From Megaleporinus macrocephalus (Eukaryota; Chordata; Actinopteri; Characiformes; Anostomidae), in contig CM038710.1 of the NCBI GenBank assembly GCA_021613375.1, positions 28,891,763-28,955,762 of the forward strand: DNA of 64,000 nucleotides, in the 5' to 3' direction. Under the pieces are notes generated by a model, which ran no database searches, was not told the origin of the DNA, and was given only the letters and a program-made list of their open reading frames with translations. Positions 1-13,900 of this stretch are shown piece after piece; position 1 is the stretch's first letter, and each line of letters opens with the position of its first letter. The position numbers were made by a program, and so were the translations under genes.

Positions 1-464
1 GTGTTATGACACCAGGCTTCTTATATTTCCATACAGGCCCATATCTCGATCAGACAGATATAATTGCATTCACTGCACATAGTGTTTATTATTAGTGTAT
101 AAGAGTGATCCCAGAAAGAATCTGATAAAATTGACCGGGCAGTGATTCAAGGGGAGGAAAAGGAACTGCGATATGTGAGGTGGGAGTTACTGTATTAGCT
201 GCAAAGTTGAACACCAAATGTATAGTAAAAAAAGTGTATAGAGAAATCAGATAACACATATGTAATCTAAGTTATCACATCATGCTTCTAAATAAAACAG
301 CATAAGTGGTATCATTAGTACCTCAGATTGAAAACACAATGTTAGTGGAGGTGGAAAGCGTATAAGCTTGTCAGGTACAGTTCATGCAAAAGATTAACTT
401 ACTGGAAAAGAATTAAACATAAAATATAAAATGTGCCATACATTTTGCACTGCCTATGTTTAAT

Positions 465-1240
465 ATTAAGGTTAGGGTTAGGTTTAGTAGTAGGTATAGG
501 TTAAAGGGTTAAAGATAAAGTTAGGGTTAGGTTTAGTAGTAGGTATAGGTTTAGGGTTAAAGATAGGCTAAGGGTTGGGTTTAGTAGTGGGTGTAGATTT
601 AGTGTTAAAGATAAGATTAGGTTTAGGTTTAGTAGTAGGTGGTCATTTAGGGTTAAAGACTAGGTTAGGGTTAGGTTAGGTTTAGTAATAGGTGTAGGTT
701 TAGAGTTAAAGTTAAGGTTAGGGTTAGGTTTAGTAGTAGGTGCATGTTAAGTGTTGAAGATAAGGTTAGGTTTAGGAGTAGATGTAGGTTTAGGGTTAAA
801 GATAAGGTTAGGGTTGGGTTTAGTAGTAGGTGTGGATTTAGTGTTAAAGATAGGTTTAGGTTTAGTAGTAGGTGTAGGTTTAGGGTTAAAGATAAGGTTA
901 TGGTTGGATTTAGAAGTAGGTGTAGATTTAGGGTTAAAGATAAGGTTATGTTCAGGTTTAGTAGTAGGTGTAGGTTTAGGGTTAAAGATAAGATTTGGGT
1001 TTGGTTTAGTAGTAGACATAGGTTTAGGGTTAAAGATAAGGTTTAGTAGTAGATGTATGTTAAGTGTTAAAGATAAGGTTAGGTTTAAGAGTAGATGTTG
1101 GTTTAGGGTTAAAGATAAGGTTTAGTAAGTGTTGAAGATAAGGTTAGGTTTAAGAGTAGATGTTGGTTTAGGGTTAAAGATAAGGTTTAGTAAGTGTTGA
1201 AGATAAGGTTAGGTTTAAGAGTAGATGTAGGTTTAGGGGT
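465..1240 (+). repeat. Telomere-like minisatellite
   Basis: About 775 bases of tandem units built on GGTTAGGGTTAGG and TTTAGTAGTAGGTGTAGG followed by GGTTAAAGATAAGG. Spacing between successive TAGTAGTAGG markers alternates near 42 and 48 bases, a 6-base step as expected if the unit arose from the vertebrate telomere hexamer TTAGGG. The 3' end (1040-1230) has shorter, near-identical copies. Open frames across it (744-1125) are by-products of the repeat. Confidence 0.85.
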
Positions 1241-4200
1241 AGATTTAAAAGAATCTTTTACACTGAACTTTAGGTTCAGCTTCATTAAAGATATATTTTT
1301 ATTGAAAGTTATGTAAAGCATAAGAAGCATCTACTAAGCATCTACTGTGGATAATCCATATAAAGTGTTCCCTTATTCTCCCTTAGAAAATTAACTGTAT
1401 ATATTATTCTGAGTTTCTTAAGGTCAATTCTTCATTTGAGAGTATTGCACCTCAACATGCAACACTTAATATAATATACCGGCTGGGAAATAAATCAGCT
1501 TGAAATAAGAAAAGTCAATGTGGCATTAAGTATGAGACACTACATTTACCTCTACCTTACATTTTCAAAAATCTTTTACTATGCTTTCATTCTCTTTACA
1601 ACCACTGAATAAGAGCTTATTAGGACAACCAGAAAGGGACAGCTATATGCTTTATAATTAACATTATTTAAAGTTTAGTTGAAATGTTGTAGATTTCTAG
1701 ATCCACCTGCCTGTAAGATCATTTAACAGATTAAGAGCACAGCACTTATTTTTCCACTGTTTATAAAATGTATTTTTGTGTTTAATTATTAATTTTATTT
1801 ATTTCACAAAGTGTCAAAGACTTGCCGCAATTAACATCCCAGTCTGTACATTTGTTATACAATATGTAATACAAAACTTGGGCTGGTGGATCATACATCA
1901 TTAAGATGATCTCAGTATTATTAGCTCCCTCTAGTGAAAGACATACTGTTGCTCAGCCCTTTCCTGAAGAGCTCAGTCTAAAGAGATCCATCGAGCCTAT
2001 TCTAACCTGAAAGGAGTCAGCATAGTTATCTTGTTCACTTTGTCTCAGTTTCCTTTATAGGACTGTAAAGTCAATAGGCACATCACAATCTTAAAGTTTT
2101 AACTGACTATTAACTTTTATTTAAAAAAATTATTAACCATTTAATAGTCTGTTTATTTTACACCGAATAAAATCTGTTGGATATATATGATTTAATTGTG
2201 GACATTGGTTCCACATAAATGGTTTAATCAAAAGTGCAATATACTTGTTCATATTAAGCCCCTACTTAGTCTTAGTTATTTTAATCTTAATTTTTATATT
2301 TCTGTTACATATTTCTTGTCATTTTATAACACAATCAGAGCTGTGTCATTGGCTTTATTATATTTATATCTGTTTGTTAGTCTAAATAAAGAGCAGTCAC
2401 TAGTTCAAAAAGATTTGTTCGAATATTCAAGTAAACACATAAACCAATTTCCTGGACTCACGTTATAAAAGTTATAAGGGAGATTTTTTTTATTTAGTTT
2501 TCATCCTTTATACTTGCTCATCCTTTATACTGTATATACTGTGTATATATCGGTGCTAAACACAACAGAACATCAGTTATAGTTCAATGATACAATAAAG
2601 ATTCTTAAGACCTTGCACAAGCCCATAATGCATTTCCATGAAATTCACACAAATAAATGAAATTTCAAAACAGCAGCTTGGAAGGTCAAACTAAATGTTG
2701 TATAAGCTGTTTAAATGTCCCCTTTGCTAGACTAAGTTTTATTTATCTAAAGTCATGGATTAATCATTTCTACTCTCAAGGAATCTGTGCAATCCATATC
2801 TTCTTCCTCTTCTGTAAATATTCCTCTTTATTATAATTGCACCCGTTCACACATTATCAAATGCATTTTGCACATTAATAACTCAAAAATGTTCCATAGA
2901 ATTCTATTAAATGCGCAGCTAACACTGTTAGCACACTAACCTGCCTGACCGGCAATCTACAGTTGGCTAATTAAACTTATAGCCTATGTTGATTTAAGCA
3001 ATTCCACAGCAATGCCTGAACTAATTGAAATGTATTTTAACTAAGGATAAAAAAAATCCATCCTAAAAGATATTTTATTTATTAGCCAAGCTACCTAATG
3101 CAGCCCCACATGGCTTACAGTAATTATATGCTGTAAACCATGTTCAGTAATTAATGTAACAATGTTAAGTAATTAATATTCAGATAATATGATAATTATG
3201 ACTACTATGCTAACATTTACTATCATATGATCATAGGATGGACACATTCTATTTCTTCCTCTTCCTCCTCTAAAGATTGCAGGATGAGGTTAAATTCCAC
3301 TGAAATGTCTAAATTTAACTTGATTCAATTACTTTCTGCTATCTAGCTTTTGTAGTATTTTACTTTCATCTGACTAAATACAATCATATTCTAGGCTTCA
3401 GAATCATATCTTTTGATGAAATGCTTATAAACTGGTTTAATAAAATCAGTAAATGCTTGCTCTCTTTCTTTTAGTGTATACAACTAATAAAGCAGAAGTA
3501 TAAAGTATTCACTGCACTGCACTCTGCATAACAAGTGTCTACAGTTTAACAGAGTCAGCCAAAGCTTACGCTTTCTATTGAGACTGTGAACACGTGAAAT
3601 GTAATAACTGTTGTCTGGTTTGTTAATTGCGAGTATCTCAGAGAACTAAGAGGCCTGAATGTAACCATACATTTGTATGCACCTATGTATCAACAGCAAA
3701 CCCTGATTTTCTGATATAGCCCATATGATGGTGTAGACCAGAACTGGGGCTTGGCTAGACAACCTGTGTGCACAAAATACAATATTTTCAGTCATTTATT
3801 TTTAGGATATGATAACAGGCCGAGGCTCACACTCTATAAAACTGAAGGTTCTTGGACTGCACAGATGGTTCTAGGCAAAAACCTATCAGTGATATAGAAT
3901 CTACATTGTGTAGAGCTGTTTCAACTTTTGAAAGGTTCGCACTCGCACATCTCACTTACACAAAATAGAATCTACTGAAGGGTCCTTCAGGGAGCCAAAA
4001 GTGGTAGCTCTCCAAAGTACAGGCTTTGGCTTCTGTATTTTTCAGAGTGCACTCAGCGTGTTGAAAACTGATTCAGGCCTTCGAAAAAAGCCAGTCTGCA
4101 GCACTTGAGGACAGAAAGTTCCACCATTATTTCATGCTCTCCAAGAATGATTCATGACTCGTTCAGATGATTTCCATCTACCAGGTCTTAGGGCCTGGAA

Positions 4201-7200
4201 CCCACCCAATTGCACCGGCATCACACAGTCGGTGATGTATAGCCTATTATCGGCCACTGCCTTTGAGTCATAATGCGTCTTCTGCATGGAAGGGCCAAAA
4301 CCCAGCAGTGACTATAAGTCGCAACTTCAAAAAGCAAGCAGAGCATCAGGCAGGAGATATATGTCCATAATCATTCTCTATAATGACTATGCCGCTTGAA
4401 GTAGGAAAGCTGAGCAGGACTTTAAGAAGCCTAAAACTGTATATCAATTGTGGAGACCATAGAGTTTTTTTTTTACTGTTCTTTACACCAAGTTCGGCGC
4501 TAAAGCCAAGGTTGTTTATAGCTGCACTGGTGCAGCAGGCAAGGTCTAACGTGAAAAAGATGCCCCCCTCCCTCCTATTTCTGCCAAGATAGTCTAGACC
4601 AGTATGTAAAGCTACCGTAGCCAGAGAAGACATCACATGCCATTAAAAGTGAAATAAATCGGCTAGACTTTCTGAATAACTTACACTTTTACGATTTTTG
4701 TTCTTGCTTAATGACTAGAGGTATATTGCTGCCCTCATAAGAAAGCCATGTTTCTGTGAAATGTCAAGTTTATAGGAAACTTTCTTAGCTTAAATGTTTA
4801 TTGCTAAGACTTTTTAATCATTTTGTAATATTCCTGCTAGTTCATGCATAATAAATTGTTCAAGCAGAGGGATCATTCATATGTTGGTAGAGAAACAAAG
4901 AGTGGCAATGTTTTTGGACTGACAGAAATGATTTACTCTAAATACAAACCTCAGCTGGCAGAATTGGGGGAGCTGCAATTGAGCCCTTGGCATATGAATA
5001 CTGAACTATATGAAGGTGTGGAGTTTTTAGTATGTAGGACAGAAGCCTTTAAAAAAGGGGCTGAAACTACCTCAGATACACGGAGACTAAAGGAGATGCC
5101 AGGTGAGGTCTTCATTTGCTGGAACAAGAAGTGAAATCAATTGAACAATGAGGCGTGAAGAGAGGGAGGGCGAGAGAGGGATGATAAGTCACGCTGCCCT
5201 CTACAGTGTCGAGACATGGTCATTTGTCATTGGGCGGAGGGCTGAGAACATAAGAAATAAAAACAGATATTGATTTCTTTCTGTGTGTCTGAGAATGCCT
5301 GTTTGTGTGTGGGCTAGCGATGGTCCTGCATGTCCTTCACTTTTCACAACCAGAGCATACAATCACTGTTATGACCATAAACTATACACATGCACCAAAA
5401 AGGCAGCAGTCTGAGCAGGTAGAGGACATCTGTTCAGATTAAAGCATCACCATGTAAGTTTATTTTGTTATAACTGAAGGTGACAGCATTAAACAGTAAG
5501 GATGAAAAACACTTAATTATGAAATAATTATTGCTGCTTTAAAGCCTGAAATAGTAATTTTAAATTCAGAGGCACTGGGTTGGATTTCACCAGGGGTTTT
5601 AGACCATGTCATACATCCTTACGTATTAATATCATGCGCACAGACTAAAGAAATGTCTGCTGTTTAGGTCTCGACTGCCAAAATAACATTATACTGATGA
5701 AGTTATTATAACAATAGTAGATAATTCACTTACATCCTCAGGAAACACATTCTTCACCAAGTTTGACTGAGTTCTCTTTGAACTTTTTAATGCTCTCACA
5801 ATCATTTGATTTATCCACCCATGCAATAGAGACTGAAGCACAACTGACCTTACAAAATGTTCTTCCGTATGTTGCATGCAATTACAGCTTTCACCAGAGA
5901 GGTCAGCAAATCCCCAAAATTCACATAGCCTTAAAGGGCCCATATTATGTAAAACCAAATTTCTCTCATTTTTAAATAAAAGATTCTGAAGTCGTCATTT
6001 AAAAAGAAAAAAAATGCAATAAAGAGTCACATTTGTGGTCTTCACTGTGCATAGCTTCTATTCTTAACTAAGAACAAATCCCAAACAGAAACTGGTGAAT
6101 GTCAGAATCTTCCTAAAAACTGATTGAGTGGGTTTTAAGAAGACTATTTCTTTGAATACCACGTACAGTATATGTGCTTCTATAAACACATTCATATCAT
6201 CCATCCATAAGGCTTTACAAACCTGGCTATAAGTACTGAAAAATTAATTACACCTTAAAGCTGTGTTTATTATGCATTAAGACAATTGTGAATTGTAAGT
6301 AGTGTTAATAAGGTGGTATATTGTCAGTGCCAAAGACATCACACCCAACATGTAGAGGGTAAAGCAAAGCAAGACATATCAGCTTTTTTATGTTATGGCT
6401 CACCACAGTTGGGACTGAATCTTCGGTCCTGAATATTCAGATGCCAGTCCCAAACAAATTGTCCAGCCCAGAACTATTACCAGAGTTGGATAGTTACTGG
6501 TTACATTTACTCACGTACGTGTACATGGATTTGTGCTCTGCTGTGTATTTTCAAATAGTAATACTTTTACTTCTACTCAATTATATTGGTGAGCAAAGAA
6601 ATCTGCTTTTTACTTTAGTACATTTTAATCATATTTAGTTACTAATTCCCTTTTTGTACCTCATTTTATTTTTTGTTAAAAACATCTGCACTGTTTTGTG
6701 ATTTCTCACATTTCTCACTTAATTGTAAGCATTTTATTTTAGACCAACATAAAAACAGAAATATTAAGCTATACAAACTTGAATTCCTATTTTTGCTAGA
6801 TGTAGGATTCATCACTTAAATATAAAGTATTTTTACTTTACTGTAGTTGTTTTATTTGAAGGCACTTTTACTTTTACTTGTGTCTGTATTTTACCCAAGT
6901 ATCAATGCTTGAGTAAACACTTGCATCACAGCAATCCAAGCACCCATCAGGTCCTCCCTTGAAACCCCCTCTGACATTACATCGAGCATAAAGTTAATGT
7001 GGAGTGAAGGCATGAACAGTGAGAGGCAAGTTAGTAGAGAGCTATCATTGTAATTTTCTCCTTCACTGGTCCCAACGTTAATCACTTTGCATAATCACTA
7101 TACTTCACTACAGTAATGCTAATTTCTGCAAACATTCTATTGGATCTGCATTGTTAACGTCAAGTCAACAGTTGACGCACACTGACATATACTCACTCAT

Positions 7201-8020
7201 AAGGAAGGTTCAGGGAATGATTTGGCTCTAAGTGCTTTTCTGAATTAGGCACAATTAGGGCAGTCAATCAGAACAGAGCTCATTAATCTAAAACAGTTTT
7301 AGAAGCACAGTAACAAACTCAGTCTGTTTTATTCTAATGGATAAAGAGAGGTTGGAAATCAAAGCCACAAAGATAGTCTTGCTCATGTGGTTTCAGGGGT
7401 AAAAATTGGTGGGCTTTCATTATTTGTTAGGTATGTAGCTTCAGTGCAAAATCAAAGAAGCAAATTTTAGACAATAAACATGCCGGGGCTGCTTCCTGTT
7501 ATGAATATAACTTTAACAGCATGTCTGATGGTTTTGAAAACTTATGTATGGTACAGAGTAGACAGGCTCAGAGGCAGCGAGATACAGTGGACCATGTTCG
7601 GTCAGAGCGGTGACCTTTAAGTAAGCACAGTACAGACAGTGGAATCTTTCACGCATTTTCACACACACAAAAGGAGAGACGCCAGCATAACGAGAGAAAA
7701 CCTACCAGTGCTCGAAACTGCCCTACATCAATGTATTCTACAGAAAAGAAGAAATATAGAACTTCTGGTGTTTTCAGGACAATGGACTGACCACCCCAGA
7801 GTCCAGAGGTTAACATTATTGAATTTGTCTGAGATTGTTTGAATGATGAGAATCAGAAAATGCAACCAAGTCATCTAAGACTGAACTGCGGAGGTGTGGA
7901 TAAATATTCCTGCAGATTTATTTGGAAAACTAAAAGCAAGTCTACTTAAAAGAATGGAGGTTGATATTTATATTATATTATATTATGAATGTATAATTAG
8001 TTGTTAAGGCTTTTGTTGTT
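1241..8020. other. Intergenic, no recognisable gene
   Basis: AT-rich unique-looking DNA. A MITE-like pair of ends occurs at about 5930-6000 and 7200-7400 with other repeat sequence between. A 96-codon open frame at 4844-5134 is listed among the findings. No tRNA, rRNA or known protein domain seen. Confidence 0.6.
5930..7340. mobile_element. Interrupted MITE of the same family as 34430-34860
   Basis: The left part (TTAAAGGGCCCATATTATG, then AAATTTCTCTCATTTTTAA) and the right part (GTGCTTTT, then AGGCACAATTAGGGCAG, CAATCAGAAC) both match the copy in intron 1. Here they are about 1.2 kb apart instead of about 0.2 kb. The extra DNA includes a TTTTACTTTTACTTG-rich block (about 6475-6920) resembling a second element. 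Boundaries approximate. Confidence 0.5.
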
Positions 8021-8023
8021 GTT

Positions 8024-8266
8024 TTATATCATCCCTGTCCAACGAAAAAAAAATATTAATGTCGATGCTTTCCGATTTTTATTTTTGTACTTTTCATTTC
8101 ATGCCAATGTTGGTTGAAGATTTCATGATGATTGGACCAACAGAAGTACTCTGAAATTGCATTAAATAAAATCTCTTTACATTCAAAGTAAATAACTTTG
8201 TATTTTGTCCTGTAAAAACTGACATATTGAAGATACATGTTTTTCTTTGGATGGTGACAATATGTA
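8024..8266. mobile_element. Short MITE, family A (copy 1)
   Basis: Terminal inverted repeats: TATCATCCCTGTCCAACGAA at the left, the reverse of TTCTTTGGATGGTGACAATA at the right. The interior has the family hallmark TTTCATGATGATTGGACCA. Non-coding, about 240 bp. Confidence 0.65.
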
Positions 8267-9280
8267 AAAAAAAAACCCTTTTATTTTCAATAGTAACTAT
8301 AAGAGAAAGAAAAATACATTTATAACTTTTTTCTTTAAGTCATTGAACCGTCTTGATTGCTCCAATCATATAGACATTTGAATACACTGTAAATGGCAGC
8401 TGGTATTTTAACTTTAGTAAAGATGGAAATAGTGGAATGGTTTTGTTCTGGCAGCAATAATATATGTTATTATATAATATAATATAATGTTATTGATTAG
8501 AAAATGAAAATAAATGAGCAACTTGTACTTATTGTTTGCATTTACTGAAAATTAATTTCATTAGGAGTGGTCTCTGGCTTTTGCACACTGTACTTGCATG
8601 TACAGAGATACAGGCGGACATAATGAGATTTTTAAAAATGAATGTTTGTTTTCATCTTGCTGTTAAATGAGCTGAAGTCTCTGTGTATGAAACATGGCCA
8701 CTAGAGGGCACTAGAACATAAGGCCATCATCTGATTACTATTACTGGGTCTTCGCTGATTATGATAATACTGACATTTCACCCACCTACCTGCCTGATAC
8801 TGATACTCTCACATTTCCAAACAGGACATCATTAACCTGCTACCTTAAGAGGTGATAGACTCGCACTGCTTTCGTAATACTTCCTGCACAGATACAGCCT
8901 GAACACTGCTGTAGCGTTCTCCATCAGGTAATGCTGTTTACCCATGCAGGGTTTGGACAGTAGGCCGAGAAGGATAAGATATGCACCCAGGCGTGATTGC
9001 GCAGAGACATCCAGCGTTCTGACATCCACACGCAGCCTCTGCTCTTCTCTGGGCTGCTGGTAACCTTAGACAGCTGTTGTATGAGGTGAGGTTAGACTGA
9101 GAACATGGAGAGACCCAGAATAGCTCATTGATCCCTGGCTTTTTCAGAGGCACGCCTCATCGTCCCTGTGCTCTTATCCATCTCATAACAAGAGCTTGTT
9201 TTGCTTGCACGTTTATGAGTGCCACTGTAATGAGTTTTACCTTCAGCTTACACGGCAATGAGATTTGTGGAGCAGAAAGC
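8267..9280. other. Intergenic, nothing recognised
   Basis: AT-rich sequence without convincing coding, RNA or repeat structure. Confidence 0.5.
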
Positions 9281-9293
9281 AAATTACCCATTC

Positions 9294-9294
9294 T

Positions 9295-9330
<36 letters not shown>

Positions 9331-9331
9331 A
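9294..9331 (+). repeat. CT microsatellite
   Basis: Nearly pure CT dinucleotides; encodes Leu-Ser runs in a false open frame. Confidence 0.9.
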
Positions 9332-9968
9332 TCACCTTCCTTCAGAATATGACCTCTTCTGCTTAGTTAAACAAGAAATGAAGAAGATAATAACACAGGC
9401 TCTGCTGTAAGGAGCTGAAAGACACAAAGACACTCAGTAAGACAAGAAGCCTTGTATCATACACTGTTAACAAGGAAGACAGCGTCAGGGGTTCGTTAGA
9501 GTGATGCAACAGAACAACTTGCCTACAGAGCCTTTCAGTGGGCGAGTCTTTTACAAAAATATTTTATAAATGAGCAAGTAAATTTAGGTCCTTTCTAAAG
9601 TTTAACAAAACGTCATAAGATGTAATGCTGTTTTTGTTGTGTTATTGTCTTAGAAAGCAAGGAAACATCTAGTTTCCATTAAAATAACCTTTTTCCCATT
9701 TGTGTGTGTTTACTTTTGTGGGTACACTGTCAGTTTCCTTGTGTGAACATGTCATGATTAATGGACCAATAAGAAAGCTTTCAAATCACGTGCATTAACA
9801 CTTACATTAAACAGTGTTCTACTGCAAAGATTCCAGTTTGCAGATACTTTTGAAACAGTGAAAACATAAACCCTAAAAGCGCTTCAAACCGTATTATTCA
9901 ACATAAACATGTAGCTTGAATTAATGATTATTTTTTATCAAAGTCATTTTTTATATTTGAATACAACC

Positions 9969-10268
9969 AGCTCAGTTGCATAGGCATGTCTGATAGAGTG
10001 GACAGTGTTTCAAAACTCTGATCTTAAGTACGTGTACCAGCACAACACACACTAACGCACCACCACCACCAGCACCACCATCAGTATCACTGCAGTGCAC
10101 CCATATAATACCTTCACTCCGGGGGTCCTGAAGAACAGGGTGAAAGGGGTCTAACAAAGTATGTAGATAATCAGTCTGTAGACACAGAACTGCAAAGTGG
10201 AGCTGATAAAATGGACAGTGAGTGAATAAATAAGGAGGTGTTTTAGATGTTATGAGTGACCAGTGTAT
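9969..10268. mobile_element. Fragment of an element with CACTGTCCAC ends (copy 1)
   Basis: Contains ACCAGCACAACACACACTAA, CACTGCAGTGCACCC, a GGGGGTCCTGAAGAACAGGG block and the end AGCTGATAAAATGGACAGTG. These match a repeat I know from otophysan fishes and two other copies here (16363-17462, 43780-43990). Confidence 0.6.
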
Positions 10269-10491
10269 ATAGAAGTTCGGACACCCCTGGTCAAATGACG
10301 TTGATTTTTGTGAAACTAATTAAAGCCATTAATAGAACTGAACTGAGTTGTGCTTTTTCTTGTCTTGACTATCATGTCACTGTGTGTGCTGTACAGTGTG
10401 GTGTTTGCTGTAGTGTTCCAAGCTCTTGTTGGCGTAGTACAATGGTGTGTGAAAAGCTTTGGCTGCGTAGACAGTCTATTGTTAAACTGCC

Positions 10492-10492
<1 letters not shown>

Positions 10493-10531
<39 letters not shown>
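10493..10531 (+). repeat. CT microsatellite
   Basis: About 19 CT units. Confidence 0.9.
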
Positions 10532-10534
<3 letters not shown>

Positions 10535-10751
10535 ATTTATCAAAAGGCCCCCGTGAACAAACCCTGTAGTCATTAAGCGGGTGGATTAACAAGCAGAGCT
10601 TTAGGTTACAGATTATGAGTGAACTGTGCTCAAGTGTATTGCCTCAAATGGAAATTACACTTTTAATATGTCATAATGGGCACAGTTTTAGATACAGTGG
10701 TAATACTGTATATAATCACTTACACCTAGCAGTCATTATGTCATATTACTC

Positions 10752-10832
10752 TTTTATTATTATTATTTTTATTATTATTATTATTATTATTATGACTGCT
10801 ATTAGAAGTGACATGAACTAATTTTAAAATCA

Positions 10833-10900
<68 letters not shown>
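10752..10900 (+). repeat. Two ATT microsatellites separated by about 45 bases
   Basis: ATT runs at 10752-10793 (imperfect) and 10838-10900 (about 21 units). Poly-Ile/Asn frames over them are not genes. Confidence 0.9.
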
Positions 10901-13900
10901 GATGCTATTATGAGGTGGTATTGCTGTTGGAGGTAAATATACAGAGGCATTTGATAGAGTGACAGATAGACAGACAGTTGTTTAGCTAAAACATGAATAA
11001 CTTATTTAACCATAATTAAATATAAATAATGTATAAATAATGCACAATAAAAATAAAACATCTTTTATTTATCTATTTGCTTGTTTATATTTACTGTACT
11101 GTAGCATCATCAGGAGCCTTCACAAAAGATTTTCTCCCACTTTTTATGCATTGGAAATTGTGATGTAAATCTAATCTGCTGTAATCCTATCTAGTCTAAA
11201 TACTTCCTCCTTTCAAAAAGCTGCTAGAATGTTACACTTACAGTGCGCTCACTCTAACGTTCGAGTGTCATCCTCATCTGTAGCAGAGGAGGCTGTGCAT
11301 CTGCTTCATTACTTTCCTGTAAGCTGAAGCCCCCGCTGCAAATCAAAGGGCAGAAGGGTCAGTAAACATTCCTATCACAAAGGCTGGACTGCGTGTGACT
11401 CAGACTGACGTGCCATTTCTGCACCAAGACACACTCAGATCGCAATGGATGACTGACCACTAACACTTTCCTTGCTTTTCTCCCCCTCTCAGCTCACGGA
11501 CGCTTTGTTTTTGCTCTCGATCAAACCCTGCGTGCTTTTCGTTTCGTTAAAAATAGAGACGGGGCCGGCAGGAGAAGCACTGAAAATGACCACTGCTCCT
11601 ACTTACCATGAGATTAGAGATCATTTTAGAGCGTTATATAAGCCAAGCCTGCTGTCCACGCTCAAAGTCTGTAGGAAGCCATCTGCCGTAGCATTGCACC
11701 TCACACTATCACAGTAATATGGGCTTAGGCCTGACTTAACCCTCGCAACCCTCTTACCGTGACTAGCCGGAATGGCTTACGTAACAGAGACAGGCAACAT
11801 AGTTCATATTAAAGATGAATAATACAGCGCAGGTTTATTCTGTATGCCTCCCAAGGGCAAGTCCACTGAAGTCCAAAAAAAATGACAACCAATGAAAATG
11901 GTTTAGAACTGATTGCATCAGGTTTGCTTGTTGGTTAGCACGAAAGTATTTCAGTACTTGGAAAACAGTTAGTAGCGCCAAATACTTAAGAGTAAACAAA
12001 AGTAGTTCTTCCACAAGCAGACATTTCTGACACCTATGCTTCCACAAGTTCAGTCTTAGAAGTTGGTTGCATTTTCTGTTTCTCATAATCCGAGTGATCC
12101 ATATTACATATTTAGCTTTGGCCGTCCACACAAATCTGACTCCACATATCAGATGTCCAGTTTCAGTATTCTAGAGGTTTCTTTTTCTTAGTAATGGCTT
12201 CTTGACAGCCAGCTGTGTTGAGTTTTGTTCTCACAGTGGAAAGTTTGACTTTCTAAGACGAGGCTTAATGTTCTGCTTCCCTGATGGTGACAGTGTTGGT
12301 GCTCTTATAACCAATATGTGTTGCAGAGTCTTCAACTGCTGTGTCCATCAAGCTGCAACAACATCTTTAGATTAGAGTCCAGTGTTTGTACCACCTTTTA
12401 TATACAGCTGGGTCTTTATAGATATCACTGCTGACTGGGTAACAGCCAATGCAGCCAATAAACGAGAAAAGATGCACCTCAAAGCCCATTGGCCACCAAA
12501 AATGTTATTCAACCAAGCACCCATAGCAAATGATGCTATGTTATTGACATTAAATGTGCCCCAAATCTTGCCCTTTTTCTTTAATATTTTTTATATCATA
12601 CTTTGAACTCTCAGTTTTTTTCATTTATTTCTCTCCTTTCTTATGTTGGTAGATTATTTTTTATCTACACCTATATTTATATCTAAATAATCGAAATATC
12701 TCCATTTTAAAAGAACTTCAAATAAACCATTGCTATTCAAGAATGTTTCTATACCATTTGAACACGACAAGTGACTTTTATATCCTCTTAAACATTCATG
12801 ATGAATGGACCAGTAGAAATGCTCCAAACTACCTCCGAATAAAACCTCTGTACATTAGCTTTACATTGAAAGTAAAGAACGGTTTTGTTCTCTTGTGTAA
12901 AGTTACTAGTTACCACAGCAATACATGTTCAAGCCTCATGCCAACGGTGTGCTTCACTCATTGAACTACTTCTTGAACACATTAGGCCAAACTACAATTA
13001 CAGCATGCACTTACAGTCTGCTGTTCACTGCACATCATGCAGGTTGCCTCAAAAACGCAGATGCCAGTAATACTGTATACTGAAGGTTAATCTTAGTACC
13101 TTAATTTGAGACTTGCACATTTTTCTATTTGGAGATCATTGAGTATGGAAGTAAATGCTTCTCCTGTGATCTTTTAAAGGGCTACAGCAACTTTGAACAA
13201 AATGCATTTCTTCAGATTCAAGAACTCTTTGTGAGCAGGTACGCAATGAAATAGCAACAGCTGAACAGAACAGTTGAATCAAAGCAGGCAAACGATCCTA
13301 ATCAGTTTGTTGCTGTCCAGTAATTAAATACTGATTATATATGACAGCACACATGGAGTGTGATTTGTTATACTGCTGCATGGTGTTGGCAATAATACCC
13401 CACATACACAGCAACATGATCCTCAAAGAGTTCCTGGCAGCATGCAGGATGAAACAGCTTCCTCCTTTTCTTATAGATGAATGATATATTTAGGTTATCG
13501 CTGAAATGCATGTTATTTAGGACCTTATATTGCTTTGATACAGTAAACCTATAAGTCACAGTGTTCCCGCACATAATGCAGTGTGTGGGTTCAGCCTCTC
13601 ATGGATAAGCCCTCAAATAAAGATCATAGAAGCTCCAGCTTGAGCCTTTTTTAGAATACTTCTTATTGTGTTTCTCCTGCAGAGCACATTTAACAAACAA
13701 GAACATTCTGCACACATATATGACTTCCTAATTCATCTTCTTATAAATTGCAATTCCATAAACTCCAGTATACAATGCTACAGAGAATATAATGGCAGCT
13801 AGGGCAGCTCTGGATGTCTTGTTCATGGTGACTATGTTCTGCAGATGGTAGCAGAACTCACTATTGCAGAAAGTCATTAACTTTATTACATCCACAGTGA

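Noticed and set aside
744..1125. Open frames of 100 and 124 codons
   Set aside because: Products of the telomere-like minisatellite, with repetitive Lys/Arg/Gly/Leu peptides.
13728..13826. Assignment of the micropeptide to SMIM20 or PET117
   Set aside because: Compared from memory; only general hydrophobicity agrees, so no name given.
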